Shown here one piece after another: positions 1 through 10,535 of a stretch of DNA of 39,398 nucleotides. The notes under the pieces were generated by a model. That model worked only from the letters and a program-made list of their open reading frames with translations, was not told the origin of the DNA and did no database searches. Each line of letters starts with the position of its first letter. Within the stretch, counting starts at the first letter, position 1. Both the position numbers and the translations under genes were made by a program. The DNA comes from Crocinitomicaceae bacterium (lineage in GTDB: Bacteria; Bacteroidota; Bacteroidia; Flavobacteriales_D; Parvicellaceae): the NCBI GenBank assembly GCA_002723085.1, contig PBNK01000005.1:1-39398 (forward strand). Direction: 5' to 3'.

Positions 1-1
1 A

Positions 2-3000
2 TCAATAATATTTTCTTTAAGTTCTGTGTATTCACAGGTAAACTATTATGGTAAAAATTCTACTACATTTTTCATAGATGAAAACACTGATATTCATTTT
101 CGATCAAATATTATTTCTGATAGTATAATAACCAATAAAGGGAATATTTATTTTTATGGAGATTCACTTATTGGAATTCAAACTAGCTTATTTGATGACT
201 ATTCAAATGCCTCAATTACACCAACTGCAAATTTTATATTTAGTGGAGAAAATGTTCAATCAGTAAATAGCTTTAACACTTACTCACCAATTAATACGCT
301 TTTAGGCAGCACACCAATTAGTTTTTATAATATTGAGATAAACAACATAGCTTTAGGAGATTTAGACTCCATTGTTGTAAATCAAAACTTAGATGTTTTT
401 GGAGATTTTTTATTTACAAATGGTTCTGTATCAATTGATGGAGAAAATATTTTTCTTAGGAAAAATTCAAAATGCAATGGGATTTTAATTAATGAAACAA
501 ATGATAACCGTATTTTTGGATTTCCTGGAGAAGTATATGTAGATCGTTTTTTTGGTACTAATACGGTAGAAAATAACATAGCTGGTATCGGTTTAGGTTT
601 AACCTTTGACGGTAATCTTGCAACAACTAGAATTGCTAGAATAAATGATTATGTTGTTAATGTATCTGATGGATCAATAAAGCGTTATTATTATCTAAAA
701 CCCTCAAATACTGGCGATGTTAGATCTCCTAAATTGTTTTATTTTGGTGATGACCTTATTAAATCTCCAAGTTCTTCAATTCTTGAAACAGATTTAAATA
801 TGTATTACAGCAATGATAATGGGTCAAACTGGAAAAATAAAGCAGGTATTCTTGATGCAGGTTTAAAATCTGTTGCATCTACTGACTCTGTATTCAGTCT
901 TCCAACAGCAAATAATTCTATGTTCACTCTTGCAGAAAAAAATTGTGACAGTTTAACTTTTTTAAACATTATTGAAGACACAATTCCAATTTGTAGCGGA
1001 AGTTCTGCTAAAATTATTCCAATAGGAACTACAAATATTTATTCAATTTGGAGTACTGGCGAAATTTCAGATAGCATAGAGGTTTCAAGTCCAGGTGAAT
1101 ATTTTGTTAAAATTATTGATTCAAGAGGATGTGAAAATGAAGATTCTGTTGAAGTAATTACATCTCTTACTCCAAATGCGAATTTTACGTATTCCCCAAA
1201 TCCTGGTAATTGTGAAGGCGATGTCATTAGTTTTAGTTATCCAAACCCTGATGGATTATCTGGATATGATTTGTTTTGGGATTTTGATGATCCTAATGGT
1301 TCATTAAATTCTGATACAACTTCTAATTTAAACCCTTCTTACACATATGTATATTCTGGAACTTTTTCTCCATCTATGTCAATAACAGATGCTAATGGTT
1401 GTACCAACACATCTTCCCAAAATTTAACAGTTTACCCTTATCCAAATGCTAGTTTTTCTTCAGCTGATCAATGTATGGGAGATGCAGTTTCTTTTATTAA
1501 TAACTCATCCATTTCAAACGGGGCAATTTTAATTTCGGAATGGAATTTTAATACTAATGACCCTTCTTCAATAAATGTATTTAATAACGACTTATCTACT
1601 GTTTCATTTAATTATTCAGATACCGGTACCTATGATGTTTCGTTGTTCGTTTCCAGCAATGGATGTTCAAATACAATAAATCAAACAGTTTTTATTCATC
1701 CAAATCCAGTTTCAAATTTTTCAATTTCACCAAATGATACAGTTTGTCCAAATCAAATTTTCAATCTAATTAATAATACTGATACAAATGTGATTTCAAA
1801 TTTATCTTTTGATTGGGATTTTGGAGATTTAAACACCAGTTCGATTTTTAATCCAACTTACAGTTATGAAAATTCAAACTCCTACACTATATCCCTTACT
1901 TCTACATCCCCATTTGGATGCTCTGATGTTAGCAATAAAACTATAGTTGTTTCTGATTTACCTTCACCTGATTTTTCTTTTATAAATTCATGTGAAGATT
2001 CTTTAATTTATTTTGATAATTCCCTTATCGATTCTTCATTTTCATATTTATGGAATTTTGATGATGGTTTAACAGATTCAGTAATGGACCCTTTGCATGC
2101 ATTTATAAATTATGGATCTAAAAATGTTCAATTAATAGTGGCTAATGAGTTTGGCTGTATTGATTCAATTACCAAACAAATAGAAATTTATCCAAATCCA
2201 ATTGCCTTTTTTCCAATTACAAGAGGATGTGAAGGAAATGACATTACATTTTATGGTGCAAATTCTACCATTTCAACAGGATCTATTTCAAATTATGACT
2301 GGAGATATGGCGATGGAAATGTAGGTGCATCCTCAACTTCTGTTCACACATATGCAAATTCAAACACCAATTCTACAGTTAAATATTACGCAACTTTAAC
2401 AGTAACTTCTTCTAAAAATTGTACAAATTCTTACAGTGATTCTGTAACTATATATGCTGCTCCAGATATAAATTTAGGAGGGACTTTTGACACCGTTTTG
2501 AAACCAGATTCATCATTGGTATTAAAAACATGCGGAAACTCATTGACTTTATCCTCTAATAATCCTGGATGCAGTTTTGAATGGTACAAACCTCTGCTTT
2601 TTTCAACTTCAACATCTGTTACTGTAAATGCAGATGGAATGTATTTTTTAAAAGTTACTGCACCACTTTCTTCTAGTGGATGTACGAGTTTTGATTCCGT
2701 TTATGTTAAATTAAATTCTAAAATAACACCTGATTTAGGATCTTCAACTTCATTTTGTGATTCTGTAAGTTTGTCTAGTGGGTATCCAGGTTCTTCTAAT
2801 TCTTGGTTTTTAAATGATACTTTAACAACCCCTTTGTTTTCTAGCTCAATTCTTGATGATTTATCTGTATCTAGCAGTGGATTGTACATTGTTAAAGTTA
2901 TAGATCAAAATGGGTGCATAGGATGGGATTCTTTACAAGTTTTAATTAATACTAGTCCAAACATTAGTTTAAGCGATACCACTCTTTGTTTAGGTCTTCC

Positions 3001-4534
3001 CCTTTCTTTAGATCCTCAATACGTTGGACCTGCAGGAGAAACCTATCAATGGTATTTATATGGTGAGTATGACATTATTCCTCCACCTTTTTCTGGAATT
3101 CCAACCCCAAGTTCTTTAATTAAAATCGGAACATCATCAACACTTCCTGTTGATTCTACTTGGCAATATTTTGTTGAAATAACAGATGCTAATGGATGCA
3201 TAGATACTGCTGAAAGTATTGTTACTTTTGATCCGGTTCCAGTTGTTGATTTTGGCGTTGATACTTCTTATTGTGATAGTGTTTTATTAGTAGATTCTAA
3301 TGTTGGAATTAATTATTCATATGTATGGCAAGACGGAAGTACAAACAATTCTTTCTTAGTTAATTTTCTAGGAACTAATACATATTCACTTGAGGTTTCT
3401 TTAGGTGCTTGTTCTGCTAGCGACACAATAGATTTAACAATTAACCCATCTCCTGTTTTTGACTTAGGCAATGATACAATTTTATGCAGTTATCAAAACC
3501 TATCTTTTGATTTATCATCATATGGAGATGTTTTTGATTGGAATTCTGGATCAAGCTCACCAACTAATATAATTTCATCTACCGGGAATTATGTTGCGGA
3601 GGTTGGTGTATCTTCTACTGGATGCAAAACTATTGATAGCATTAATGTTTTAGTTAATTCGGTGTTTCAGTTTGATTTAGGTCCGGATGTTTTTAAATGT
3701 GTAGGTACAGATAAATTAGTTTCTACAGGAATATCTTCACCAGGGTATACTTTCAATTGGTCACCTAATGTTTCGGATACAACATCTTTAAATAATATAA
3801 ATATTTTTAACAGCTCAAGTGTTTATGTTGATAGCAATGGTATTTATTATGTTCAAGTAATTGATCCGTTCGGTTGTGAAGCATCTGATACTATTAATGT
3901 TTTGCCAACAAATCTTTCTTTATATGCTAGATTTTTAATGCCTCAAAGTTCTTCAGAAAGCGATTCTATTTTTTATGATAGAGATGAATTGCCATTGCTT
4001 AATTTATCTTATCCATCTCCTTATGTCACACTTTGGGAAGTATCTGAACAGATGGCAAATGGATCTTATTTAGGTGTTTGGCAAGATACAAACGCCATAA
4101 CATTATATAACAATGGGCCATACTTTACTTCTCCACAACCTGATTCAATAAATCGTAAAATAAAATTAACCGTAACCAACAGTGTTTGTTCTGCTGAAAA
4201 AACAAAAATCATTACAGTGTATAAATACATTAATAAAGATTTAGATGTAGACCCAAGTACAAAACCATTTGTATTGCCACCTCCAAATCAAATTCATGCC
4301 AATCTTTATCCAAACCCAACACTTTCAATTATCAACTTAGCAATAGAATTAGATTTTGAAGCTGATATTGAAGTATTTATCTATAATACAATGGGTCAGT
4401 TATTAATTAGCGAAAGCATTTACACTCAGAAAGCTAATAGAGAGTACGACATGTATAGTTACAATGATGGAGTATATATTGCTGTAATTAAAGCGGGAGA
4501 TATATTCAAGACAATTAAATTTATTAAATTATAA
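2..4534 (+). CDS. Giant secreted PKD/Ig-like surface protein with T9SS type A sorting domain (5' partial)
   Basis: The reading frame is open from the window edge. The residues before the first possible start (GTG at 26) read as the end of a signal peptide (SIIFSLSSVYSQ), so the true start lies upstream. After an N-terminal region without a recognised domain come about five PKD-like repeats (roughly residues 385-815), each opening with a P-x-P-x-a-x-F strand and a Cys and containing W-x-F-x-D-G-like cores. These are followed by several Ig-like segments with paired Cys and repeated DxNGC motifs. The last ~80 residues (LYPNPT..., YNTMGQLL, GVYIAVIKAG, KTIKFIKL) are a typical T9SS type A sorting domain, so the protein is probably exported by T9SS and anchored on or released from the surface. 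The stop is 2 bases before the next gene, suggesting an operon. Adhesin-like function is inferred; no enzyme motif was seen. Confidence 0.88.
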   Translation, partial: SIIFSLSSVYSQVNYYGKNSTTFFIDENTDIHFRSNIISDSIITNKGNIYFYGDSLIGIQTSLFDDYSNASITPTANFIFSGENVQSVNSFNTYSPINTLLGSTPISFYNIEINNIALGDLDSIVVNQNLDVFGDFLFTNGSVSIDGENIFLRKNSKCNGILINETNDNRIFGFPGEVYVDRFFGTNTVENNIAGIGLGLTFDGNLATTRIARINDYVVNVSDGSIKRYYYLKPSNTGDVRSPKLFYFGDDLIKSPSSSILETDLNMYYSNDNGSNWKNKAGILDAGLKSVASTDSVFSLPTANNSMFTLAEKNCDSLTFLNIIEDTIPICSGSSAKIIPIGTTNIYSIWSTGEISDSIEVSSPGEYFVKIIDSRGCENEDSVEVITSLTPNANFTYSPNPGNCEGDVISFSYPNPDGLSGYDLFWDFDDPNGSLNSDTTSNLNPSYTYVYSGTFSPSMSITDANGCTNTSSQNLTVYPYPNASFSSADQCMGDAVSFINNSSISNGAILISEWNFNTNDPSSINVFNNDLSTVSFNYSDTGTYDVSLFVSSNGCSNTINQTVFIHPNPVSNFSISPNDTVCPNQIFNLINNTDTNVISNLSFDWDFGDLNTSSIFNPTYSYENSNSYTISLTSTSPFGCSDVSNKTIVVSDLPSPDFSFINSCEDSLIYFDNSLIDSSFSYLWNFDDGLTDSVMDPLHAFINYGSKNVQLIVANEFGCIDSITKQIEIYPNPIAFFPITRGCEGNDITFYGANSTISTGSISNYDWRYGDGNVGASSTSVHTYANSNTNSTVKYYATLTVTSSKNCTNSYSDSVTIYAAPDINLGGTFDTVLKPDSSLVLKTCGNSLTLSSNNPGCSFEWYKPLLFSTSTSVTVNADGMYFLKVTAPLSSSGCTSFDSVYVKLNSKITPDLGSSTSFCDSVSLSSGYPGSSNSWFLNDTLTTPLFSSSILDDLSVSSSGLYIVKVIDQNGCIGWDSLQVLINTSPNISLSDTTLCLGLPLSLDPQYVGPAGETYQWYLYGEYDIIPPPFSGIPTPSSLIKIGTSSTLPVDSTWQYFVEITDANGCIDTAESIVTFDPVPVVDFGVDTSYCDSVLLVDSNVGINYSYVWQDGSTNNSFLVNFLGTNTYSLEVSLGACSASDTIDLTINPSPVFDLGNDTILCSYQNLSFDLSSYGDVFDWNSGSSSPTNIISSTGNYVAEVGVSSTGCKTIDSINVLVNSVFQFDLGPDVFKCVGTDKLVSTGISSPGYTFNWSPNVSDTTSLNNINIFNSSSVYVDSNGIYYVQVIDPFGCEASDTINVLPTNLSLYARFLMPQSSSESDSIFYDRDELPLLNLSYPSPYVTLWEVSEQMANGSYLGVWQDTNAITLYNNGPYFTSPQPDSINRKIKLTVTNSVCSAEKTKIITVYKYINKDLDVDPSTKPFVLPPPNQIHANLYPNPTLSIINLAIELDFEADIEVFIYNTMGQLLISESIYTQKANREYDMYSYNDGVYIAVIKAGDIFKTIKFIKL

Positions 4535-4536
4535 TA

Positions 4537-7500
4537 ATGAGATTTAAACATTCTATAATTGGTTTTTTATTCTTATTTGTAGGGTTAAATTCATTTTCTC
4601 AAGTGGCACCTTGCCTTTCAGGATATGACTATAGACAAGAGATTCAAATTATGAATAATAATTTAACCCAGTTAGATGATTTTCAGGTTAAATTAGATAT
4701 CAATACTTCAGCATTAATTAATGCAAGCAAATTAAGCATTAGTGGTAGTGATATCCGTTTTGTTAACCAAAACGGTGTTGCATTGCCTTTTTGGATTGAT
4801 CCTGATTCATTCAATACAACAAATTCTGAAATATGGGTGAAAGTTGATGAAATGTTAGCTAGTAGTTCAACATCGATTTATATGTTTTATGGAAATAATT
4901 TTGTTTCATCAATTTCTAATGGAGAGGCTACTTTTGAATTATTCGATGATTTTAGCAGCAACATTATAAATTCAACATTATGGAATAGTGAAGGAGATTC
5001 ATTAATGACATTTCAGAATGGATTTTTAACATTTACAACAAATAGTTCTAAAAATTCTTCGATTTTATATTCAAAGTCATCTTGGACTTCAACAGTCACT
5101 CCTATAATTGTGGAGTCTGATGTTACTTCTTTTAATAATGGAATTGCATATTTGGGGTTAGAAGATTTTAATGGCAATGGTTGGGGAATAGGGGCATATA
5201 AAACTTCGACTTCTCCAACAAATCAATTATATAGGTTATTTAGTACTGAAAATCTTACTTCACCTTCTGATAATGATTGTAGAGATATTGATTTAATTTC
5301 AGGAACAATTCCGAATTCTACTGATTTAACCAATCATTGGAGTTTTTCTCGCTATGCTCTTGATAAGTCTTATGTGAATTTGCCCATTTCAAGTTCTACT
5401 TATTATGAAAGCAATATTACAGATGTTTCTAATTCTATTTTTTACTCAGGTTCTCATAGAGTGGTTGTTGCAGCTTTTTATAATGATTTAAATGTGGCTA
5501 ATCCATGTTCTTTTACTTTAGATTGGGTTAGAGCAAGAAAATACACCTCAAATATTCCTGTAGTTTCATTCTTAGCTGAACAAGAACTTATAGATGACGT
5601 AGAAGCAACCAATACAGGTCCATTTTGTGAAGGAGATGATATTCACCTTTTTTCTCCATCATATTCTGGGGCAACTTATAAATGGACAGGCCCAACACCA
5701 GATGATTTAACTCAAAACCCCGTAGTTTCTAATTCTCTTTCACCAGGAACATATACATATACTGTTTATGTTGATGGGCCAACCTGCTCTACTTTATCTG
5801 CAACTACATTAGTTGAAATAAGTCCTGTTAGTCTTGGAGGAAGTGTTTCTGGAGGCAATACAGTTTGTGAAACCTCAAATTCTGGAACTTTGGATTTAGT
5901 AGGTGAAGTAGGGGATATATTGTACTGGGAAATTTCAAACAGTTTAGGTGGGCCATGGTCTTCAGTGTCATCTACCAACAGCTCTCAATCTTACAATGGA
6001 TTGAATATGGATACCTACTATAGAGCTGTTGTTCAAAGCGGTGCATGTAGTTCAGTTTTAAGCTCAGAAGCTTTTGTTGAAGTTGTTTCCCCCTCAATCG
6101 GTGGTAATTTAATTGGTTCTAAAGAAATTTGTAGTGGTATTAATGGAGATTCATTGGTTTTAATTAATTTCAGAGGAAACATCAACAAATGGGAATCTTC
6201 TACAGATAATGGTTTAACATGGGATCCAATAACAAATTCAAATTCTTCATATGTTTATCCTTCACTAACACAAACCACTTGGTATAGAGTTGAAATTCAA
6301 AATTCTCCATGTAATATAGCTTATTCTGATGTGGCAATTATTTCAGTTAACCCTGAACCAGTAGCCCATTTTGAAAACGATACAGTATGTGCAGGTTTAG
6401 CAACAAGTTTCATAAATATGTCAACCGTTTTATCAGGATCTATTTCTTCTAATTTATGGGACTTTACTGCTGGTTCTGGAAGTGTAGTTTCAAATCCTTC
6501 CCATGTGTTTCCAGGCTCATCTAATTATTCAGTTTCATTAACTGTTACAAGTGATAAAGGTTGTGAAAATTCAACTACAATTACAGTACCTGTAAATTCT
6601 AATCCTTCAGCATCTTTTACTTTTAATGATGTATGTGATACTATTGCAATGTCATTTGTAAATACAACTCTTAACCCATTTAATGACATAACTTATCATT
6701 GGGATTTTAATGATCCAACGGGATTGGGTTCTTCAAGTGCTTTTGCTGATACTGTTTTTACTTTTTCATCAGATGGAAATTTTGATGTTCAATTAATAGC
6801 AGTTACAAGTAACGGTTGTAGAGATACAACAGTTAATCAAGTTGTTGTTTTTCCAAGAGCTACGGTTTCTTTTATTGGGGATAGTGTATGTTTTGGTCAG
6901 CCAATAAATTTTGTAAACACATCTCAAACTACTTCTACTCAAATCACTTATCTATGGAATTTTGGAGATTTCAGCATTGGGTCTTCTTTAAATAGCCCAA
7001 GTTATACTTATGCTGCCGCAGGAAATTATTTTGTTACTCTTTCAACCATATCTCCTGGTCCAGTTGGCACTTTAGGATGTGTGGATTCATTACAATTAGA
7101 ATTTGTTGTATATCCAACTCCAATTGCCTCTTATTCAGCAAATAATGTCTGTAAATACGATTCTGTATATTTTGAAAACACTACTGATACTGTCATTCCA
7201 AATTTAACCTTTAATTGGGATTTTGATGACGGGCAATTCTCTAATGATTATTCAATTTATCATAATTTTAATTCAGCCAATAATTACACTGTTAGTCTAG
7301 ATGTTTCATCAGATTATGGTTGCAGTTCTAGTACAAGCCAAATTATTGAAATTTATCCTGTACCAAATGCTAATTTTAGTTTTGGTAACGTTTGTTTTGG
7401 AAATACTATGGATTTTTTCAATACTTCTACTAGTATAAATTCATTATCATACGATTGGAGTTTTGATGATGGTACACCTAATGAATCAAGCCAAGATGTT

Positions 7501-8601
7501 ACTCATTTGTATGGAATTGCTGATACTTTTGATGTACAATTAATTATTAATTCAGTTTATAACTGTTCCGACTCAGTTAATAAAAATGTTATTGTTCACC
7601 CTTTACCTAATCCTAATTTTATTTTCAATTTGGCTTGTTATGGCGAATCCACTCTCTTTACTGATTCTTCTACAATAACATCAGGAAGTATTAGTTCTTT
7701 TCTTTGGAATTTTGATGACTTATCCAATTCTATTGATCAAAACCCTACACATTTGTATGCAATGGAAGGCAGTTATGATGTTAATTTAACAGTTACCAGT
7801 GCTTTGAATTGTGTAGCTGATACAACAATTGACGTGGTAGTGAATCCAATGCCTACAGCGAACTTCACTTTTACTGAAGCTTGTATTTATCAGGATGTAG
7901 TATTTAATAATATTTCTTCAATTTCTGACTTTAGCATTTTAGATTATTATTGGGATTTTTCTGATGGTGATAGTTCTATTGTTCAAAACCCTCAACATGC
8001 ATTTAATTCATTTGGGATGCAATCTGTTAAATTAATTGCTACATCTGCTTCTAATTGTATTGATTCAGTAACCAAGTATGTTGAAGTTTTTCCACTTCCA
8101 ACAGTAGATGCTGGTATAGATACTTCAGTCAGTCAAGGATTTGAAGTACAACTTTTTGGATATGGATTAGGTGCGACTAATTTTAATTGGTCTCCTGCAT
8201 TGGGGTTAAATAACAATACTGTTTACAACCCTTTGGCAAGTCCTTTAGATACAACTATATATGTGTTGGAATTGACAGATGTTAATGGGTGTAAGAACAC
8301 AGATTCAATAACAGTAAATGTAATTGAAGACTTTAAATTATTTATTAATAATGTAGTAACACCCGACAATAATGGCGAAAATGACACATGGATAATCACA
8401 AATATTGAAACATTTGAAAATTCAAACGTTTACATTTATGATCGTTTTGGAAAACAGATTTATGCTAAAAAGGCATATAAAAATGATTGGGATGCATCTA
8501 CTAATTTTGATCAAGTTCCTGATGGCACTTATTATTATATCATCAATTTTGATGATAATGAAAAAGTATATAAAGGTTCTCTAACTGTTTTAAGAAATTA
8601 A
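4537..8601 (+). CDS. Giant secreted protein: DUF2341-like N-terminus, seven PKD repeats, CHU_C (gliding-motility-associated) C-terminus
   Basis: 1354 residues. The signal peptide ends near residue 21 (FVGLNSFSQ). The next ~120 residues (YDYRQEIQIMN..., LPFWID, EIWVKVDE, IYMFYGN) resemble the DUF2341 domain. A jelly-roll-like segment and Ig-like units with paired Cys follow, then about seven PKD repeats beginning PEPVAHF, SNPSASF, PRATVSF, PTPIASY, PVPNANF, PLPNPNF and PMPTANF. The final ~85 residues (VVTPDNNGENDTWII, VYIYDRFGKQIY, PDGTYYYIINF) match the CHU_C / gliding-motility-associated C-terminal domain, a type B T9SS signal. It lies 2 bases after the previous gene and 1 base before a PorP/SprF-like gene. 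In Bacteroidota such pairs usually mean the PorP-like protein helps secrete or attach the neighbouring large adhesin; that link is inferred here. Confidence 0.92.
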   Translation: MRFKHSIIGFLFLFVGLNSFSQVAPCLSGYDYRQEIQIMNNNLTQLDDFQVKLDINTSALINASKLSISGSDIRFVNQNGVALPFWIDPDSFNTTNSEIWVKVDEMLASSSTSIYMFYGNNFVSSISNGEATFELFDDFSSNIINSTLWNSEGDSLMTFQNGFLTFTTNSSKNSSILYSKSSWTSTVTPIIVESDVTSFNNGIAYLGLEDFNGNGWGIGAYKTSTSPTNQLYRLFSTENLTSPSDNDCRDIDLISGTIPNSTDLTNHWSFSRYALDKSYVNLPISSSTYYESNITDVSNSIFYSGSHRVVVAAFYNDLNVANPCSFTLDWVRARKYTSNIPVVSFLAEQELIDDVEATNTGPFCEGDDIHLFSPSYSGATYKWTGPTPDDLTQNPVVSNSLSPGTYTYTVYVDGPTCSTLSATTLVEISPVSLGGSVSGGNTVCETSNSGTLDLVGEVGDILYWEISNSLGGPWSSVSSTNSSQSYNGLNMDTYYRAVVQSGACSSVLSSEAFVEVVSPSIGGNLIGSKEICSGINGDSLVLINFRGNINKWESSTDNGLTWDPITNSNSSYVYPSLTQTTWYRVEIQNSPCNIAYSDVAIISVNPEPVAHFENDTVCAGLATSFINMSTVLSGSISSNLWDFTAGSGSVVSNPSHVFPGSSNYSVSLTVTSDKGCENSTTITVPVNSNPSASFTFNDVCDTIAMSFVNTTLNPFNDITYHWDFNDPTGLGSSSAFADTVFTFSSDGNFDVQLIAVTSNGCRDTTVNQVVVFPRATVSFIGDSVCFGQPINFVNTSQTTSTQITYLWNFGDFSIGSSLNSPSYTYAAAGNYFVTLSTISPGPVGTLGCVDSLQLEFVVYPTPIASYSANNVCKYDSVYFENTTDTVIPNLTFNWDFDDGQFSNDYSIYHNFNSANNYTVSLDVSSDYGCSSSTSQIIEIYPVPNANFSFGNVCFGNTMDFFNTSTSINSLSYDWSFDDGTPNESSQDVTHLYGIADTFDVQLIINSVYNCSDSVNKNVIVHPLPNPNFIFNLACYGESTLFTDSSTITSGSISSFLWNFDDLSNSIDQNPTHLYAMEGSYDVNLTVTSALNCVADTTIDVVVNPMPTANFTFTEACIYQDVVFNNISSISDFSILDYYWDFSDGDSSIVQNPQHAFNSFGMQSVKLIATSASNCIDSVTKYVEVFPLPTVDAGIDTSVSQGFEVQLFGYGLGATNFNWSPALGLNNNTVYNPLASPLDTTIYVLELTDVNGCKNTDSITVNVIEDFKLFINNVVTPDNNGENDTWIITNIETFENSNVYIYDRFGKQIYAKKAYKNDWDASTNFDQVPDGTYYYIINFDDNEKVYKGSLTVLRN

Positions 8602-8602
8602 T

Positions 8603-10534
8603 ATGAAATCAATTCTCAATATTTTAACATTACTTTTAATTGTATTTTTTAGTACAGTTAATTATTCACAACAGAACGCATACGTTGGGCATTACACAGT
8701 AAATCCTTTTTTGTTAAATCCATCTTTAGCGGGAGAAAATTCTTCAAAATTATTTTTAAATTACAGAAAACAATGGGTTGGGTTTTTAGGGGCACCAGAA
8801 ACTCAAAATATTACTTATGATTCTCCTTTTAAAAAGAAAAAAATTGCTTTCGGATTTAGATTTACAAATGACATAACCAATATTGTTGGATATAGTGCAG
8901 GTTTTTTCACATTTAAATACAAAATAAATCTTACTAAAAATCAAAATTTTAATTTTGGAATATCAGCAGGGGCTGTTCAAAATAGAATTAATTTTAATGA
9001 ATTAATTGCTGATTCACCAAATGAAGCAACTTTATTTAACTCTAATCAAAATAGTGGTGGTTTTGATATGAATTTTGGATTTGCTTATAAATGGGGAATA
9101 TTTACTTTGGGGGGAGTTGGTTATAATTTATTAGAAAATAAGGTTCAATATTCAAATAATTATAATGAGCAAGATCTTGTTTTTAGCTATATAAGGCATT
9201 TTAATGCTCACGCTCAATTGGATTTCAATTTGAACAAAAAAGGGGTTAAAATGTCTCCAATTTTTTTAATGAGAAGTACTCAAGGCATGCAGCCGCAGTA
9301 TGACGGGAATTTACTTTTTGATTTTAATTCAAAATTTTTGATGAATTTAAATTATCGACATGAAATTGGTTATGGTTTAACTATGGGAACTGTAATTGAA
9401 AATAGATTTACTGTTGCATATACTTATGAAATGTCATCTAATAATTTGCAAAATGAAAGCAGTGCTTACCATGAGTTTTCTTTGATTTATAAATTGGGAA
9501 ATGCCTCAAATGGATCTGGTAATGCTGAACTACAAAAAATAAAAAATCAAAATATTAAAACTCTTGAAAAAACTGATTTTTTAGAAGCAAACGTTAAAAA
9601 GTTAGATAAAGATGCGAAAAAGCAAAAAGAATTGCTTAAATCTTACATAGATGGTCTTCAAGTCCTTAGAGATAGTATTGCAAAAGATAAAAAAGAGTTG
9701 AAAGAGTTTATTAGCTCGGAAACAAAAAAAATAAATTCTCAATTATCTAATAAAGATACCTCCTCAAATTCTGAATTTTTAAATTCTGATTTTGTGTCAA
9801 AAGATGAATTGAATAAATCAATCAAAGAAGAAATAGATGTATATATAAAATCTAATCCATCTATTTTTATAAATAATGATAACCAATCCAAAGAGCCTGT
9901 TAATATTTCTGAAAATAATATAAATAGGGAAGATGTTAATCAAATAATTAAAGAAGAAATAGATAAATACCTTAAATCAAATCCACCAATTGTCACTAAT
10001 ACACAAACCAATAATGAAGAACAAAATTCTTCTGAAAATTTAAATGTTTTAGATGATCAACAAATTAAAGACCTTGTTAAAAACGAAGTTGATAAATCTA
10101 TTAATGAAAATATTAAAGATCTTAAAAACAATAATCCTGAATCAAATAATAATTCATTAAGCAAAGAGGAGATCATTAAGTTAATTAAAGATCAAATAGA
10201 GAAATATCTAAAAAATAATCCCTCTGTTAAAAAAGAAGAAAAAGTGGTCGAAAATGAAATTGAATTATCTAATAACCTCGCTTATAAGTTCTATACAGTA
10301 ATTGGCGCATGTAGAGATTTAGATGACACTAAAAGGTTTAGACAAATTGTTAAAAGAGAATATAACCTTGATACAAAAGTGATTCAAAATGAAATTAAAT
10401 CATGGTATTTAATTTATACCAAATCCAGCAATAAATATTCAGAATCTATCGAAGAATTGGAAAGAATGAATGAGGTAAACACTAAAGATATATTTATTGA
10501 AAATGTATGGATATATAGTGTGAAAGAAAAGTAA
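8603..10534 (+). CDS. PorP/SprF-family outer-membrane protein with coiled-coil repeats and SPOR-like C-terminus
   Basis: 643 residues. The signal peptide ends near YSQ (residue ~23). Residues ~24-300 carry PorP/SprF family features (QQNAYVGHYTVNPFLLNPS, NYRKQWVGF, repeated amphipathic beta strands, YEMSS near the end of the barrel). Members of the family are usually about 300-330 residues and act with T9SS. Here a long charged extension follows: a coiled coil (~305-395), then four ~40-residue units of the form eeI-K-xIK-eeIdkYlKsNP starting near residues 401, 443, 483 and 522, and a terminal ~85-residue segment (KFYTVIGACRD, FRQIVKREY, YLIYT, IENVWIY) that resembles a SPOR domain. The extension would lie in the periplasm and may contact peptidoglycan; that role is inferred. 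It is the last gene of the three-gene operon and is convergent with the next gene. Confidence 0.88.
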   Translation: MKSILNILTLLLIVFFSTVNYSQQNAYVGHYTVNPFLLNPSLAGENSSKLFLNYRKQWVGFLGAPETQNITYDSPFKKKKIAFGFRFTNDITNIVGYSAGFFTFKYKINLTKNQNFNFGISAGAVQNRINFNELIADSPNEATLFNSNQNSGGFDMNFGFAYKWGIFTLGGVGYNLLENKVQYSNNYNEQDLVFSYIRHFNAHAQLDFNLNKKGVKMSPIFLMRSTQGMQPQYDGNLLFDFNSKFLMNLNYRHEIGYGLTMGTVIENRFTVAYTYEMSSNNLQNESSAYHEFSLIYKLGNASNGSGNAELQKIKNQNIKTLEKTDFLEANVKKLDKDAKKQKELLKSYIDGLQVLRDSIAKDKKELKEFISSETKKINSQLSNKDTSSNSEFLNSDFVSKDELNKSIKEEIDVYIKSNPSIFINNDNQSKEPVNISENNINREDVNQIIKEEIDKYLKSNPPIVTNTQTNNEEQNSSENLNVLDDQQIKDLVKNEVDKSINENIKDLKNNNPESNNNSLSKEEIIKLIKDQIEKYLKNNPSVKKEEKVVENEIELSNNLAYKFYTVIGACRDLDDTKRFRQIVKREYNLDTKVIQNEIKSWYLIYTKSSNKYSESIEELERMNEVNTKDIFIENVWIYSVKEK

Positions 10535-10535
10535 A

